DNA from: Flavobacterium subsaxonicum WB 4.1-42 = DSM 21790
Lineage (GTDB): Bacteria > Bacteroidota > Bacteroidia > Flavobacteriales > Flavobacteriaceae
NCBI RefSeq assembly: GCF_000422725.1
Contig: NZ_KE383911.1
Span: 124,001-188,000 of the forward strand
Direction of reading: 5' to 3'
DNA: 64,000 nt
Shown: one piece after another, positions 51,807 to 59,675 of the stretch
Layout of the letters: every line of letters begins with the position of its first letter
How positions within the stretch are numbered: the first letter of the stretch is position 1
Made by a program: the position numbers and the translations under genes
The notes under the pieces: model-generated
Seen by the model: only the letters and a program-made list of their open reading frames with translations
Database searches by the model: none
Told to the model about the DNA's origin: nothing

Positions 51807-52922
51807 ATGAAAACTGAATACTTAAATATGCGCCGGGTTTCCTTCTTTTCTCTTTTGGGGTTACTTGGCATGGTAGCTGCATCGTGCAGTTCTTACCAAA
51901 ATACGTCGGCTAACGATACCGATGGCATATACGGCACTGTGCCGAGAGATGCTAATAACCAGCCTGTATATAATTATAACGACGGTAACGTATCTCAATA
52001 TAAAGATGGCGAAGTAACGGGCCAAAATAACGGCTATGCCACTTATTTTGAGTCGTTGCAGGACCAGTACCCTCCGGTGGTTACCGATGTAGATAATTAT
52101 ACCTCTAACGATAGTGTTTACAATGGAACCGACAGGCAGGGCGTAACATCTTACGGCGGCTGGGGCGAACAGACTGACGACGTTAACGTAAACATTTATG
52201 GCGGCAACTATGCCGGCTATGGTTACGGCGGCTGGGGTGGCTGGGGCTACCCTTACTACGGTTATGGCTGGGGCGGTTACCCTTATTACGGCGGCTACTA
52301 TGGCGGCTGGGGTTGGGGCGGCGGCTGGGGCTTAGGTCTTGGCTGGGGCTGGGGCGGCGGTTACGGTTGGGGTGGCGGTTATGGCTGGGGTGGCTACTAC
52401 GGTGGAGGTTATTATGGCGGAGGCTACTACGGCGGCAACCATTATGCCAACAACTACCCAAGACGTTCTGGCACCTACTATAACGGCGGCAGGGGCAGCA
52501 ACACCGGCAGAAATGCCAACGTTAATAACGGAAGGTATGCTACCGGCGGCAGAAACGCTAACGGACGATACAGCACCGGCCGTGCTACAGTTAGCACTGC
52601 ACGCTTTAACAGCAGCCGAAACAACTACAACAACAATGGACGTAGTGTAAACACGGTTAGAACAAGGGGCAATGCGCCACAATATAATAACAGTGGCTCT
52701 ACCAGAAGCTCGTACAGCAACTCATCAAGAAGCAACTCTGGCAGTGCACCTTCAAGAAGCTACACGCCATCAAGCTCTCCTTCAAGAAGCAGCAGCCCAA
52801 GCTACAGCGCACCATCAAGAAGCAGTAGCAGCGGCGGAAGCTTTGGCGGAGGCAGGTCTTCCGGCGGCGGCGGGGGCGGTGGTTCTCGTGGCGGCGGCGG
52901 AGGCGGCGGACGCAGAGGATAA
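51807..52922 (+). CDS. Glycine/tyrosine/tryptophan-rich lipoprotein
   Basis: 371 residues. The lipoprotein signal has a lipobox ending MVAASCSS (Cys about 27). An acidic, Asn/Tyr-rich part (about 30-130) is followed by a Gly-Tyr-Trp-rich block (about 130-210, units such as GYGWGGYPYYGGYYGG), an Asn/Arg/Ser-rich block, and a Gly/Ser/Arg tail. Such proteins are often mislabelled (vitellogenin-like) in flavobacteria. It is exported and lipid-anchored, likely a structural or adhesive surface component. It is encoded between proS and a FadL-like gene, an order also seen in related genomes as far as I recall. Confidence 0.85.
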   Translation: MKTEYLNMRRVSFFSLLGLLGMVAASCSSYQNTSANDTDGIYGTVPRDANNQPVYNYNDGNVSQYKDGEVTGQNNGYATYFESLQDQYPPVVTDVDNYTSNDSVYNGTDRQGVTSYGGWGEQTDDVNVNIYGGNYAGYGYGGWGGWGYPYYGYGWGGYPYYGGYYGGWGWGGGWGLGLGWGWGGGYGWGGGYGWGGYYGGGYYGGGYYGGNHYANNYPRRSGTYYNGGRGSNTGRNANVNNGRYATGGRNANGRYSTGRATVSTARFNSSRNNYNNNGRSVNTVRTRGNAPQYNNSGSTRSSYSNSSRSNSGSAPSRSYTPSSSPSRSSSPSYSAPSRSSSSGGSFGGGRSSGGGGGGGSRGGGGGGGRRG

Positions 52923-52932
52923 TAAATATACC

Positions 52933-52977
52933 GGTTCCATGTTATTATTAAACATAACAGCATGGAACCTTTTTTTT
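52933..52977 (+). terminator. Terminator after the glycine-rich lipoprotein gene
   Basis: GGTTCCATG (52933-52941) pairs with CATGGAACC (52961-52969), followed by eight T residues. It ends about 20 bp before the next gene. Confidence 0.85.
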
Positions 52978-52996
52978 ACACTACAATAAATAACCT

Positions 52997-54496
52997 ATGA
53001 AAAAATATTTATTTACCGCTGCCGCAGTTCTGGCAGCAGCCACAACCTACGCACAGCAGGATATTAATACGGCTGCCGATGCTGTTAGGTATTCTATGGG
53101 AAACATTACCGGTACTGCGCGCTTTAGGGCTATGGCCGGGGCGTTTGGCGCCGTGGGCGGAGACCCATCTGCCATGATGGTAAACCCTGCCGGGTCGGCA
53201 ATATTTGTATATAACTCGGGTACGGCTTCTGCAACCAGCTATAATACCAGCAACAGTGCCAACTATTTTGGAACAGGGGTTAAAAAGAACGACAACTCTT
53301 TCGACCTTAACCAACTGGGGGCTGTTTTTGTTTTTAATAATGCGAGGGAAGATGCTACGATGCAAAAATTTACCCTTGGCTTTAATTATGAAAACACCAG
53401 TAGTTTTGATAATAACATCCGCATTGCGGGCGTTAACCCTAACAATTCGATCGATAAATACTTTTTACGCTATGCCAACGGCATTGGCAACGAGGGCGCT
53501 ATACCTTTAGGCACGTTGCAAAATGGCTATTTTGGCGATTTGAATTATATAGACCAACAGGCCTACCTGGGCTACAATGCTTATGTTTTTAACCCGTCTA
53601 CATCTAACGGGCAAACAACCTATGTATCTAACGTGCCGTCTAACGGTAACTATTACCAGGACAGCTACATAAATACATCGGGCTATAACGGTAAAATTGC
53701 CCTTAACTTTGCTGCCCAGCTTGTAAAAAGGCTGTATTTGGGTGCTAATATTAATGTGCATTTTACAGATTACGTAAACAACACCAGCTTTTACGAAGAC
53801 ACGAATAACAATGGTGCCGAAGGGCTGCGCTCTTTACAGTTTGATACCGAAAGGTATACCTACGGCGGTGGCGTATCGTTCGATTTAGGTGCTATTGTAA
53901 AGGTTACAGAGCAGTTTAGGGCCGGCCTTGCTTACCAAAGCCCAACGTGGCTAAGGCTACAGGACGATGTTACCCAACGCGTTATTGCCAACAACGGTGG
54001 CGGCACGTTTGTAACCGACCCGGGCATTACCTTTACTTTTGACGATTACACTATTAAATCGCCTTCTAAATGGACGGGCAGCCTTGCCTATGTATTTGGC
54101 AAACACGGCCTTTTAAGTGTAGACTACGCTGTTAAAGATTATACCAACACCCAATACACCGGCTCTAAATACAGTGCGCTTAATGCCGAGCTTAAAAGCA
54201 CTATGCAAACGGCCAGCGAGGTGCGTATTGGTGGCGAATACCGTATTAAACAATTTAGCTTAAGGGGCGGTTACCGCTACGAGCAGAGTCCGTATAAAAA
54301 TGAGACCACTATTGGCAACCTTAACGGGTTTTCGGGCGGGTTTGGCATTAATTTTGGAGGATCAAGAATAGACCTTGCCTACGCATGGTACCAGCGCAAG
54401 GCCGATGTTGCCCTTGTTACCCCCGGCCTTACCGATGCCGCAAGGGTAAAAAGCACCAACAATAACCTTACGTTATCTTATACTTTGGATTTATAG
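52997..54496 (+). CDS. FadL/OmpP1-type outer membrane protein
   Basis: 499 residues with a signal peptide (about 1-19, ending TTYAQ). The N-terminal hatch-like region (SMGNITGTARFRAMAGAFGA, VGGDPSAMMVNPAGSAIF) is the typical start of OmpP1/FadL/TodX family porins in Bacteroidota, often named hemin receptor. A 14-strand beta-barrel follows, ending in an alternating strand NNNLTLSYTLDL. It probably moves hydrophobic compounds across the outer membrane. It is followed by a terminator at 54525-54556. Confidence 0.9.
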   Translation: MKKYLFTAAAVLAAATTYAQQDINTAADAVRYSMGNITGTARFRAMAGAFGAVGGDPSAMMVNPAGSAIFVYNSGTASATSYNTSNSANYFGTGVKKNDNSFDLNQLGAVFVFNNAREDATMQKFTLGFNYENTSSFDNNIRIAGVNPNNSIDKYFLRYANGIGNEGAIPLGTLQNGYFGDLNYIDQQAYLGYNAYVFNPSTSNGQTTYVSNVPSNGNYYQDSYINTSGYNGKIALNFAAQLVKRLYLGANINVHFTDYVNNTSFYEDTNNNGAEGLRSLQFDTERYTYGGGVSFDLGAIVKVTEQFRAGLAYQSPTWLRLQDDVTQRVIANNGGGTFVTDPGITFTFDDYTIKSPSKWTGSLAYVFGKHGLLSVDYAVKDYTNTQYTGSKYSALNAELKSTMQTASEVRIGGEYRIKQFSLRGGYRYEQSPYKNETTIGNLNGFSGGFGINFGGSRIDLAYAWYQRKADVALVTPGLTDAARVKSTNNNLTLSYTLDL

Positions 54497-54524
54497 TTTT
54501 CATCTTGCTATATTTAAGTGGAAG

Positions 54525-54556
54525 AGCCATCCTGTTACACACCGGGTGGCTTTTTC
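54525..54556 (+). terminator. Terminator after the FadL-like gene
   Basis: AGCCATCC (54525-54532) pairs with GGGTGGCT (54544-54551, one G-T pair), followed by TTTT. Confidence 0.8.
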
Positions 54557-54567
54557 TGTTTATCTCT

Positions 54568-54710
54568 ATTCTTTTGTCTTGAAACAAAAGAATCAAAAAT
54601 TCAAGGCTCCAAACCCCTTATGCTACAAAATATAAACGCCGGCTAAACGATTTGAACTCGCTGCCGCTCAAACACCAAATCGTTTTTAACGCCTCGGCTT
54701 ATATTTTGTT
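54568..54710. repeat. Hairpin plus long imperfect palindrome
   Basis: ATTCTTTTGT (54568-54577) pairs with ACAAAAGAAT (54584-54593). Downstream, ACAAAATATAAACGCCGGC with TAAACGATTT (about 54625-54652) is near-complementary to AAATCGTTTTTAACGCC with TCGGCTTATATTTTGT (about 54677-54709). It looks like a mobile-type repeat without a coding region. Confidence 0.7.
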
Positions 54711-54811
54711 TAACGCAACGGCGTTTAAGGCCTTAGCTTCACTCCGCTGTGCTTACTCTTGCAGTATAACGCTCTCTACCGTTTTGCCTACATTGTTTTT
54801 TCTGTTTAAGC

Positions 54812-54889
54812 AGATTATAGATGTGAGATTATAGATGTGAGATAATAGATGATAGACGTGAGATAATAGACGTGAGATAACAGACACTG
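54812..54889. repeat. 7-bp repeats, AGAYNNN type
   Basis: Eleven consecutive heptamers: AGATTAT, AGATGTG, AGATTAT, AGATGTG, AGATAAT, AGATGAT, AGACGTG, AGATAAT, AGACGTG, AGATAAC, AGACACT. It is the same family as the block at 9238-9310 read on the other strand. Confidence 0.92.
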
Positions 54890-54906
54890 AAAAGACATAA
54901 CATTAA

Positions 54907-55020
54907 CATACCGTCTTTGCGAGGAGGCACGACGAAGCAATCTGTTACACCTACTTATCTACTACGTAAATTTCAACAAAAATAGATTGCTTCGTCGTGC
55001 CTCCTCGCAAAGACGGTATG
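54907..55020. repeat. Palindromic element with perfect 37-bp arms
   Basis: Positions 54907-54943 and 54984-55020 are exact reverse complements over 37 bp (arms begin CATACCGTCTTTGCGAGG). The 40-base spacer is AT-rich. The core GCGAGGAGGCACGACGAAGC recurs in two other places in the window. Confidence 0.93.
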
Positions 55021-55089
55021 TGAAGAGGGGACATACAATACCTGTTTATTTTTGCGTAATACAATAATCTTAGTCATTTTAAAATTTCC

Positions 55090-55270
55090 AGTGGGATTGC
55101 CGCGGTCGTGCCTCCCTCGCAAAGACGTTGCGTGAAAAAGAAGCACGCACTATATCTCGTGTACGTCTTTAAAGGGAGGCACGATGAAGCAATCTGTTGC
55201 ACCAACTTATCTACTACCTAATTCAACAAAAATAGATTGCTTCGTCGTGCCTCCTCGCAAAGACGGTACG
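55090..55270. repeat. Degenerate copies of the GCGAGG palindromic element
   Basis: A half element (GATTGCCGCGG, CCTCCCTCGCAAAGACG; about 55095-55127) is followed by a full one with arms at 55161-55195 and 55234-55270, which share CGTCTTT, GGGAGGCACGA and GAAGCAATCT with a few mismatches. The half element matches the right arm of the 1809-1880 element. Confidence 0.85.
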
Positions 55271-55393
55271 TGAAGAAAGTAACGTACAGCAAAAAACCTA
55301 TCTAATTCAACTCAAAACCGTAAACTTTAAACCCTAAACCGGCAACGGTACATATTTTAACTACCAAGTGCGCTATAACTGTTAATAAATGCT

Positions 55394-55401
55394 TAATTTT
55401 G
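55394..55401 (+). promoter_or_regulatory. Promoter -7 element of rimO
   Basis: TAATTTTG followed by CA, 20 bp before the ATG at 55421. Confidence 0.55.
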
Positions 55402-55420
55402 CACTCCAATTTTCAACTAC

Positions 55421-56749
55421 ATGAGAACCAAATCGATAAAGAAAAATAAGATCAATGTAATTACGCTGGGATGTTCTAAGAACGTGTACGACAGCGAAGT
55501 GCTTATGGGCCAGCTCCGCGCAAGCGGTAAAGATGTTGCCCACGAGGCTCCTGCGCACGAAGAAGGAAACATTATTGTTATTAATACCTGCGGATTTATT
55601 GACAATGCCAAGGAAGAGTCGGTTAACATGATACTTAATTATGTAGACAAGAAAGAACAGGGCCTTGTAGACAAGGTTTTTGTTACCGGATGTTTATCTG
55701 AGCGTTACAAACCGGACCTTCAGAAAGAAATTCCTAACGTAGACCAGTATTTTGGTACTACAGAGCTGCCGGGCCTTTTAAAAGCCCTTGGGGCCGATTA
55801 CAGGCACGAGCTTTTGGGCGAACGCCTTACCACTACCCCTAAAAACTTTGCCTACCTTAAAATTGCCGAAGGCTGCGACCGCCCATGCAGTTTTTGCGCC
55901 ATACCGCTTATGCGTGGCAAACACGTTTCTCAGCCTATAGAAAAACTGGTTAAAGAAGCACAGGGCCTTGCTAAAAACGGCGTTAAAGAGCTTATACTTA
56001 TTGCTCAGGACCTTACCTATTATGGCTTAGACCTGTATAAAAAACGCAACCTTGCAGAGTTGTTGGAGGGCCTTGCTGCCGTAGAAGGCATAGAGTGGAT
56101 TCGCCTTCACTATGCGTTTCCTACCGGTTTCCCGATGGATGTGCTGGAATTAATGAGGCGCGAACCTAAAATTTGCAACTACCTTGATATTCCGCTACAG
56201 CATATATCTGATAAAATATTAAAATCGATGCGCCGTGGTACTACACAGGCTAAAACCACCAAGCTTTTAAAAGAGTTTCGTGAGGCCGTACCGGGCATGA
56301 CCATACGTACTACCCTGATTACAGGCTACCCGGGCGAGACCGAAGAAGATTTCCAGATTATGAAAGACTGGGTGCAGGAAATGCGTTTTGAGCGCCTTGG
56401 CTGCTTTACCTATTCGCATGAAGAAAACACCCACGCTTACCTGTTAGAAGACGATGTGCCTGCCGATGTTAAGCAGCAGCGTGCTAACGAGATCATGGAG
56501 ATACAGTCGCAAATTTCGTGGGAACTGAACCAGGAGAAGATAGGTAAGACTTTCCGTTGCATTATCGACCGTAAAGAGGGCAGCCATTTTGTAGGCCGTA
56601 CCGAGTTTGACAGCCCCGATGTTGATAACGAGGTACTTATTGATGCCAGCATTGCCTACCTTAAAACCGGCGAGTTTGTAAACATTACCATTACCGATGC
56701 TACCGAGTTTGACCTTTATGGCATACCGGCAGTAGTATCTGAAAATTAA
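55421..56749 (+). CDS. rimO: Ribosomal protein S12 methylthiotransferase RimO
   Basis: 442 residues. The N-terminal UPF0004 domain (about 10-125) has cluster cysteines in TLGCSKNVYDSE, INTCGFIDNAKEES and VTGCLSERY. The radical SAM domain has CDRPCSFCAIPLMRGKH (CxxxCxxC), and a C-terminal TRAM domain begins near residue 375 (GKTFRCIIDRKEG). The motif order and EGSHFVGRTEFDSPDVDN identify RimO rather than MiaB. It methylthiolates the conserved Asp of ribosomal protein S12. It has a classic -7 element and is followed by a terminator. Confidence 0.96.
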   Translation: MRTKSIKKNKINVITLGCSKNVYDSEVLMGQLRASGKDVAHEAPAHEEGNIIVINTCGFIDNAKEESVNMILNYVDKKEQGLVDKVFVTGCLSERYKPDLQKEIPNVDQYFGTTELPGLLKALGADYRHELLGERLTTTPKNFAYLKIAEGCDRPCSFCAIPLMRGKHVSQPIEKLVKEAQGLAKNGVKELILIAQDLTYYGLDLYKKRNLAELLEGLAAVEGIEWIRLHYAFPTGFPMDVLELMRREPKICNYLDIPLQHISDKILKSMRRGTTQAKTTKLLKEFREAVPGMTIRTTLITGYPGETEEDFQIMKDWVQEMRFERLGCFTYSHEENTHAYLLEDDVPADVKQQRANEIMEIQSQISWELNQEKIGKTFRCIIDRKEGSHFVGRTEFDSPDVDNEVLIDASIAYLKTGEFVNITITDATEFDLYGIPAVVSEN

Positions 56750-56754
56750 AATAT

Positions 56755-56788
56755 AAGGCTAAAGGTTATTAATCTTTAGCTTTTTTTT
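56755..56788 (+). terminator. rimO terminator
   Basis: GCTAAAG (56758-56764) pairs with CTTTAGC (56774-56780), extended by A-T pairs and a T run. Confidence 0.8.
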
Positions 56789-56790
56789 AT

Positions 56791-56798
56791 TACGTTTG
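56791..56798 (+). promoter_or_regulatory. Promoter -7 element of the small helical secreted protein
   Basis: TACGTTTG, 21 bp before the ATG at 56820; it immediately follows the rimO terminator. Confidence 0.5.
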
Positions 56799-56819
56799 AT
56801 ATAGTAAATTTTTGCAGCA

Positions 56820-57224
56820 ATGAAATCTAAAGTAGTTTATATAGCCTTTTTATTTATTTTTATTTTTGGCACAACAACGGTTACCGCCCAAATGATGGAC
56901 CGCAGTGTGGGTGCATCGCAGTATAAGCGCCCAAAAAATAAAAAAGGTAAACCAAAAGATTTTGTAGACGTTACGGTAGACTACTATACCAAAGAGTTAA
57001 GCCTGGACGATTTTCAGGTAGCGGCTGTTAGAGAGGTGCTTGAAGAGCAAAAATATGCTATCAATACCCTTGATGCCGACCAGAATATGACTATGGCCGA
57101 AAAGAAAGACAAGGCTAATATAATTAACGAGAAAATAGACTCGGGTATAAAGCCGTTACTTTCCGCAGAGCAGTTAAAAAAGTACCTGGCTATCCAGGAA
57201 AAAAGAAAGAAATCGCAATCATAA
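56820..57224 (+). CDS. Small secreted helical protein (Spy/CpxP-like shape)
   Basis: 134 residues with a signal peptide (about 1-24, ending TVTAQ). The mature protein is charged and helical: SLDDFQVAAVREVLEEQKYA, MTMAEKKDKANIINEKIDSG and IKPLLSAEQLKKYLAIQEKR resemble the LTxxQ-type periplasmic chaperones by spacing, though the similarity is weak. Its stop overlaps the end of the convergent radical SAM gene by 6 bp, with no terminator between them. Function unknown; a periplasmic stress role is a guess. Confidence 0.72.
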   Translation: MKSKVVYIAFLFIFIFGTTTVTAQMMDRSVGASQYKRPKNKKGKPKDFVDVTVDYYTKELSLDDFQVAAVREVLEEQKYAINTLDADQNMTMAEKKDKANIINEKIDSGIKPLLSAEQLKKYLAIQEKRKKSQS

Positions 57225-59582
57225 CACCAGCAACCCAAATTCGCGAAGTGTGTTAACGGGCTTGCTGTACCAAAGCAGTTCGAAATCTTCCTGGCCGGCT
57301 TCTTCATAACTTTGTTTGGCCTGCAAAAATGTGGTAATGCCTTTGTTGGCAACTGCCGCTTTTTCTAAAAAAGCAGCCAGCCACTCCCCTTGCTGTTTAT
57401 CTACCTGTATGGTAAAACTTTCTTTTTTATCATGAAAGGTTAATGCAGCTGTTTCGAACGTACGTCCCTTTTTGTTTTTCGTAAAATACGATACCGATGG
57501 CTTACCGCCCGTCCACACCACTTTTGCGGTGGGTTTGGTTGTAAAGGTATCTTCTTCCAGCAAAACATTCTGAATATAATCGTGCGGCACCTTGGTGCGT
57601 GGCACCTTGAATTCGAACCAGTCCTGCAACTGAAAGTCAAAACATATACCGTGCATATAATTAAACAGCGACTTTTTGAGCCCAAAGCTAAACTTATCGT
57701 GTATGGCCCCGTTTTTATCGATATGAACAATATCGTTATTGGCAAAGCTGCCAATGGCTTCGGTTTCTTTTAGCACGCCAAACTGCTCGGGGTACATGCC
57801 TACGGGGCTGTGCGCCGTCATGGCAAACTGGTGCCAAAAGCCACTCTGCAATATACCGGCCTCGAACATCTGGCGTACCATTTCGAGCGAATCTATAGTT
57901 TCCTGCGCCGTTTGCGTTGGGAAACCATACATTAAATAGGCATGCACCATAATGCCGGCCTGTGTAAAGTTGTTGGTAACACGCGCCACCTGGGCAACGG
58001 TTACGCCCTTTTGTATCAGCTCCAGCAACCTGTCCGAAGCTACCTCTAACCCACCCGAAACCGCTATACAGCCCGATGCCTTAAGCACACGGCACAAGTC
58101 GGCGCTAAAGCTTTTTTCGAAGCGAATGTTGGTCCACCACGTTACGGCAAGGTTGCGGCGCAGTATCTCTAAGGCTACTTCGCGCATTAGCGCAGGCGGA
58201 GCAGCCTCATCTACAAAATGAAAGCCATTCTGGCCCGTTTGTACAATAAGCTCTTCCATCCTGTCTACCAATAGTTTGGCAGCAACGGGTTCGTATATTT
58301 TAATGTAATCTAAAGATATATCGCAAAACGTGCACTTGCCCCAATAGCAGCCGTGCGCCATCGTGAGCTTGTTCCAGCGGCCATCGCTCCACATGCGGTG
58401 CATGGGGTTCACAATTTCGATAACCGATATATAACTGTCTAAAAGCAAGTCTGAATAATCGGGCGTACCCGTTTCGCTTTGCTTGTAATCGCGGCAGCCG
58501 GAATTGTCTATGTACTTAACCGCGCCGTCTACAAGGGCAAACGTGCGCTTAAGCTGGCTAATATCCCTACGGCCCTGAACGTGCTCTACAAGGCATTCTA
58601 CGGGTGCTTCGCCATCATCAAGGGTAATAAAATCAAAAAATTCCATTACACGGGCATCGGCAAGCGATCGCAGTTCGGTATTCGGGAAACCGCCTCCCAT
58701 GGCTATCTTAACCCCCGGAAAGTGCTGCTTTATGTACTGCGCGCTCCTAAAAGCGGCATACAAATTGCCCGGAAACGGTACCGAAAAGCACACCAGCTGC
58801 GGGTTAACCGCCTGTATGCGCTCGTGCAGTATGTCCACCAAAATTTCGTCGATATACGTAAAGGGCTGTTGCAGGCTGTTGTACAGCTCGTCGAACGAGT
58901 TGGCACTCCTGCCCAGGCGTTCGGCATATCGGCTAAAGCCAAAATGCGGGTCGATGCACTCTACTATCAAATCTGATATATCTTCGAGGTACAGCGTGGC
59001 CAGATGCTTGGCGCGGTCCTGCAACCCCATGGTACCAAAGGCCCAGTCCAGCTCTTCGAGTTGTGCAAAACGCGATGCTTCGGGCAAAAAATCTTCGCGG
59101 CAAATTACATGGCTCAGCGTTGGGTTCTTGCCCTGCAAAAACAACATTACGGCATCTATGGTTTTTAGATAGTCGTTTTTTAGGGCGATGATGCGCTGGG
59201 CGTTAGCTGACAGTTGTTGGTTGTCGGTTGTTGGTTGTTGGGAGTTAGTTGCCGGTCGCGAATTAGTTGCCGGTTGTTGGTTGCCGGTTGTCAGATTTGC
59301 CAATTGCTTGTTGCCTATTGCCTGTTGCCCATTACCCATTGCATATTGCTCATTGCCAATTGCTTGTTGCACATTGCCAATTGCTTGTTGCTGTTCTATT
59401 CGGCTAAATAAATCCGTTAGCCCTGTTTTAGAGAACAGTTTAAGTATTACCTCTATACCCATATCGGCCTGTACCGATGCAATGCCTTTGGTATTTAAAA
59501 ATCCTTTTATGTAGGCCGATGCCGGGTACGGCGTGTTTAGCTGTGTAAAAGGCGGGGTAATAATTAGTACCGGGGTGCTCAA
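57219..59582 (-). CDS. B12-binding radical SAM protein with an inserted heptapeptide repeat
   Basis: 787 residues from TTG at 59582; the earlier TTG at 59606 lies in a -7 element. The N terminus (TPVLIITPPFTQLNTPYPAS) starts a cobalamin-binding-like domain that spans about 1-280 (VCFSVPFPGNLYAAFRSAQY, IAMGGGFPNTE). The radical SAM core has Cys412, Cys417, Cys420 in GCYWGKCTFCD, a CX4CX2C spacing. Residues about 63-124 are a Gln/Asn-rich repeat (QQAIGNV, QQAIGNE, QYAMGNG, QQAIGNK), encoded by the 7-bp repeats found in intergenic DNA elsewhere. The modified substrate is unknown. Confidence 0.88.
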   Translation of the reverse strand: MSTPVLIITPPFTQLNTPYPASAYIKGFLNTKGIASVQADMGIEVILKLFSKTGLTDLFSRIEQQQAIGNVQQAIGNEQYAMGNGQQAIGNKQLANLTTGNQQPATNSRPATNSQQPTTDNQQLSANAQRIIALKNDYLKTIDAVMLFLQGKNPTLSHVICREDFLPEASRFAQLEELDWAFGTMGLQDRAKHLATLYLEDISDLIVECIDPHFGFSRYAERLGRSANSFDELYNSLQQPFTYIDEILVDILHERIQAVNPQLVCFSVPFPGNLYAAFRSAQYIKQHFPGVKIAMGGGFPNTELRSLADARVMEFFDFITLDDGEAPVECLVEHVQGRRDISQLKRTFALVDGAVKYIDNSGCRDYKQSETGTPDYSDLLLDSYISVIEIVNPMHRMWSDGRWNKLTMAHGCYWGKCTFCDISLDYIKIYEPVAAKLLVDRMEELIVQTGQNGFHFVDEAAPPALMREVALEILRRNLAVTWWTNIRFEKSFSADLCRVLKASGCIAVSGGLEVASDRLLELIQKGVTVAQVARVTNNFTQAGIMVHAYLMYGFPTQTAQETIDSLEMVRQMFEAGILQSGFWHQFAMTAHSPVGMYPEQFGVLKETEAIGSFANNDIVHIDKNGAIHDKFSFGLKKSLFNYMHGICFDFQLQDWFEFKVPRTKVPHDYIQNVLLEEDTFTTKPTAKVVWTGGKPSVSYFTKNKKGRTFETAALTFHDKKESFTIQVDKQQGEWLAAFLEKAAVANKGITTFLQAKQSYEEAGQEDFELLWYSKPVNTLREFGLLVL
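59210..59394 (-). repeat. In-frame block of 7-bp repeats inside the radical SAM gene
   Basis: On the coding strand the units are CAACAAG, CAATTGG, CAATGTG, CAACAAG, CAATTGG, CAATGAG, CAATATG, CAATGGG and so on, changing to CAACCAA/CAACCGG towards the 3' side. Three heptamers make 21 bp, so the block translates as a 7-residue repeat with no stop codon in this frame. It matches the intergenic blocks at 10711-10850 and 9171-9232. Confidence 0.93.
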
Positions 59583-59603
59583 AACGTTGGGATATTTAGC
59601 CTG

Positions 59604-59611
59604 CAAAAATA
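59604..59611 (-). promoter_or_regulatory. Promoter -7 element that decides the radical SAM gene start
   Basis: On the minus strand TATTTTTG followed by CAG. It contains the possible TTG start at 59606, so the TTG at 59582 is favoured. Confidence 0.5.
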
Positions 59612-59675
59612 CGCGATATTTTTGGTATTTACATAGAGTTGGTAATTTGGAGTATATTTACTAAAACATACCGCC

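Larger units (their letters stand above)
54497..55393. other. Repeat-rich intergenic region
   Basis: No convincing gene lies in this ~900-bp stretch. In order it holds the FadL terminator, a small hairpin (54568-54593), a long imperfect palindrome (about 54625-54710), a block of 7-bp repeats (54812-54889), a palindrome with perfect 37-bp arms (54907-55020) and a third, related palindromic element (about 55090-55270). A 60-residue frame at 54652-54834 runs through the palindrome and is not considered coding. Confidence 0.85.

Noticed and set aside
52183..52682. Minus- and plus-strand frames over the glycine-rich gene
   Set aside because: GC-rich repetitive codons leave all frames open; only the frame with a lipobox and promoter is credible.
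54652..54834. 60-residue reading frame in the repeat-rich region
   Set aside because: It runs through an imperfect palindrome and a heptamer block and has no promoter or recognisable protein features.
58479..58976. 165-residue plus-strand reading frame opposite the radical SAM gene
   Set aside because: The minus strand encodes conserved domains throughout; this frame is an antisense shadow.
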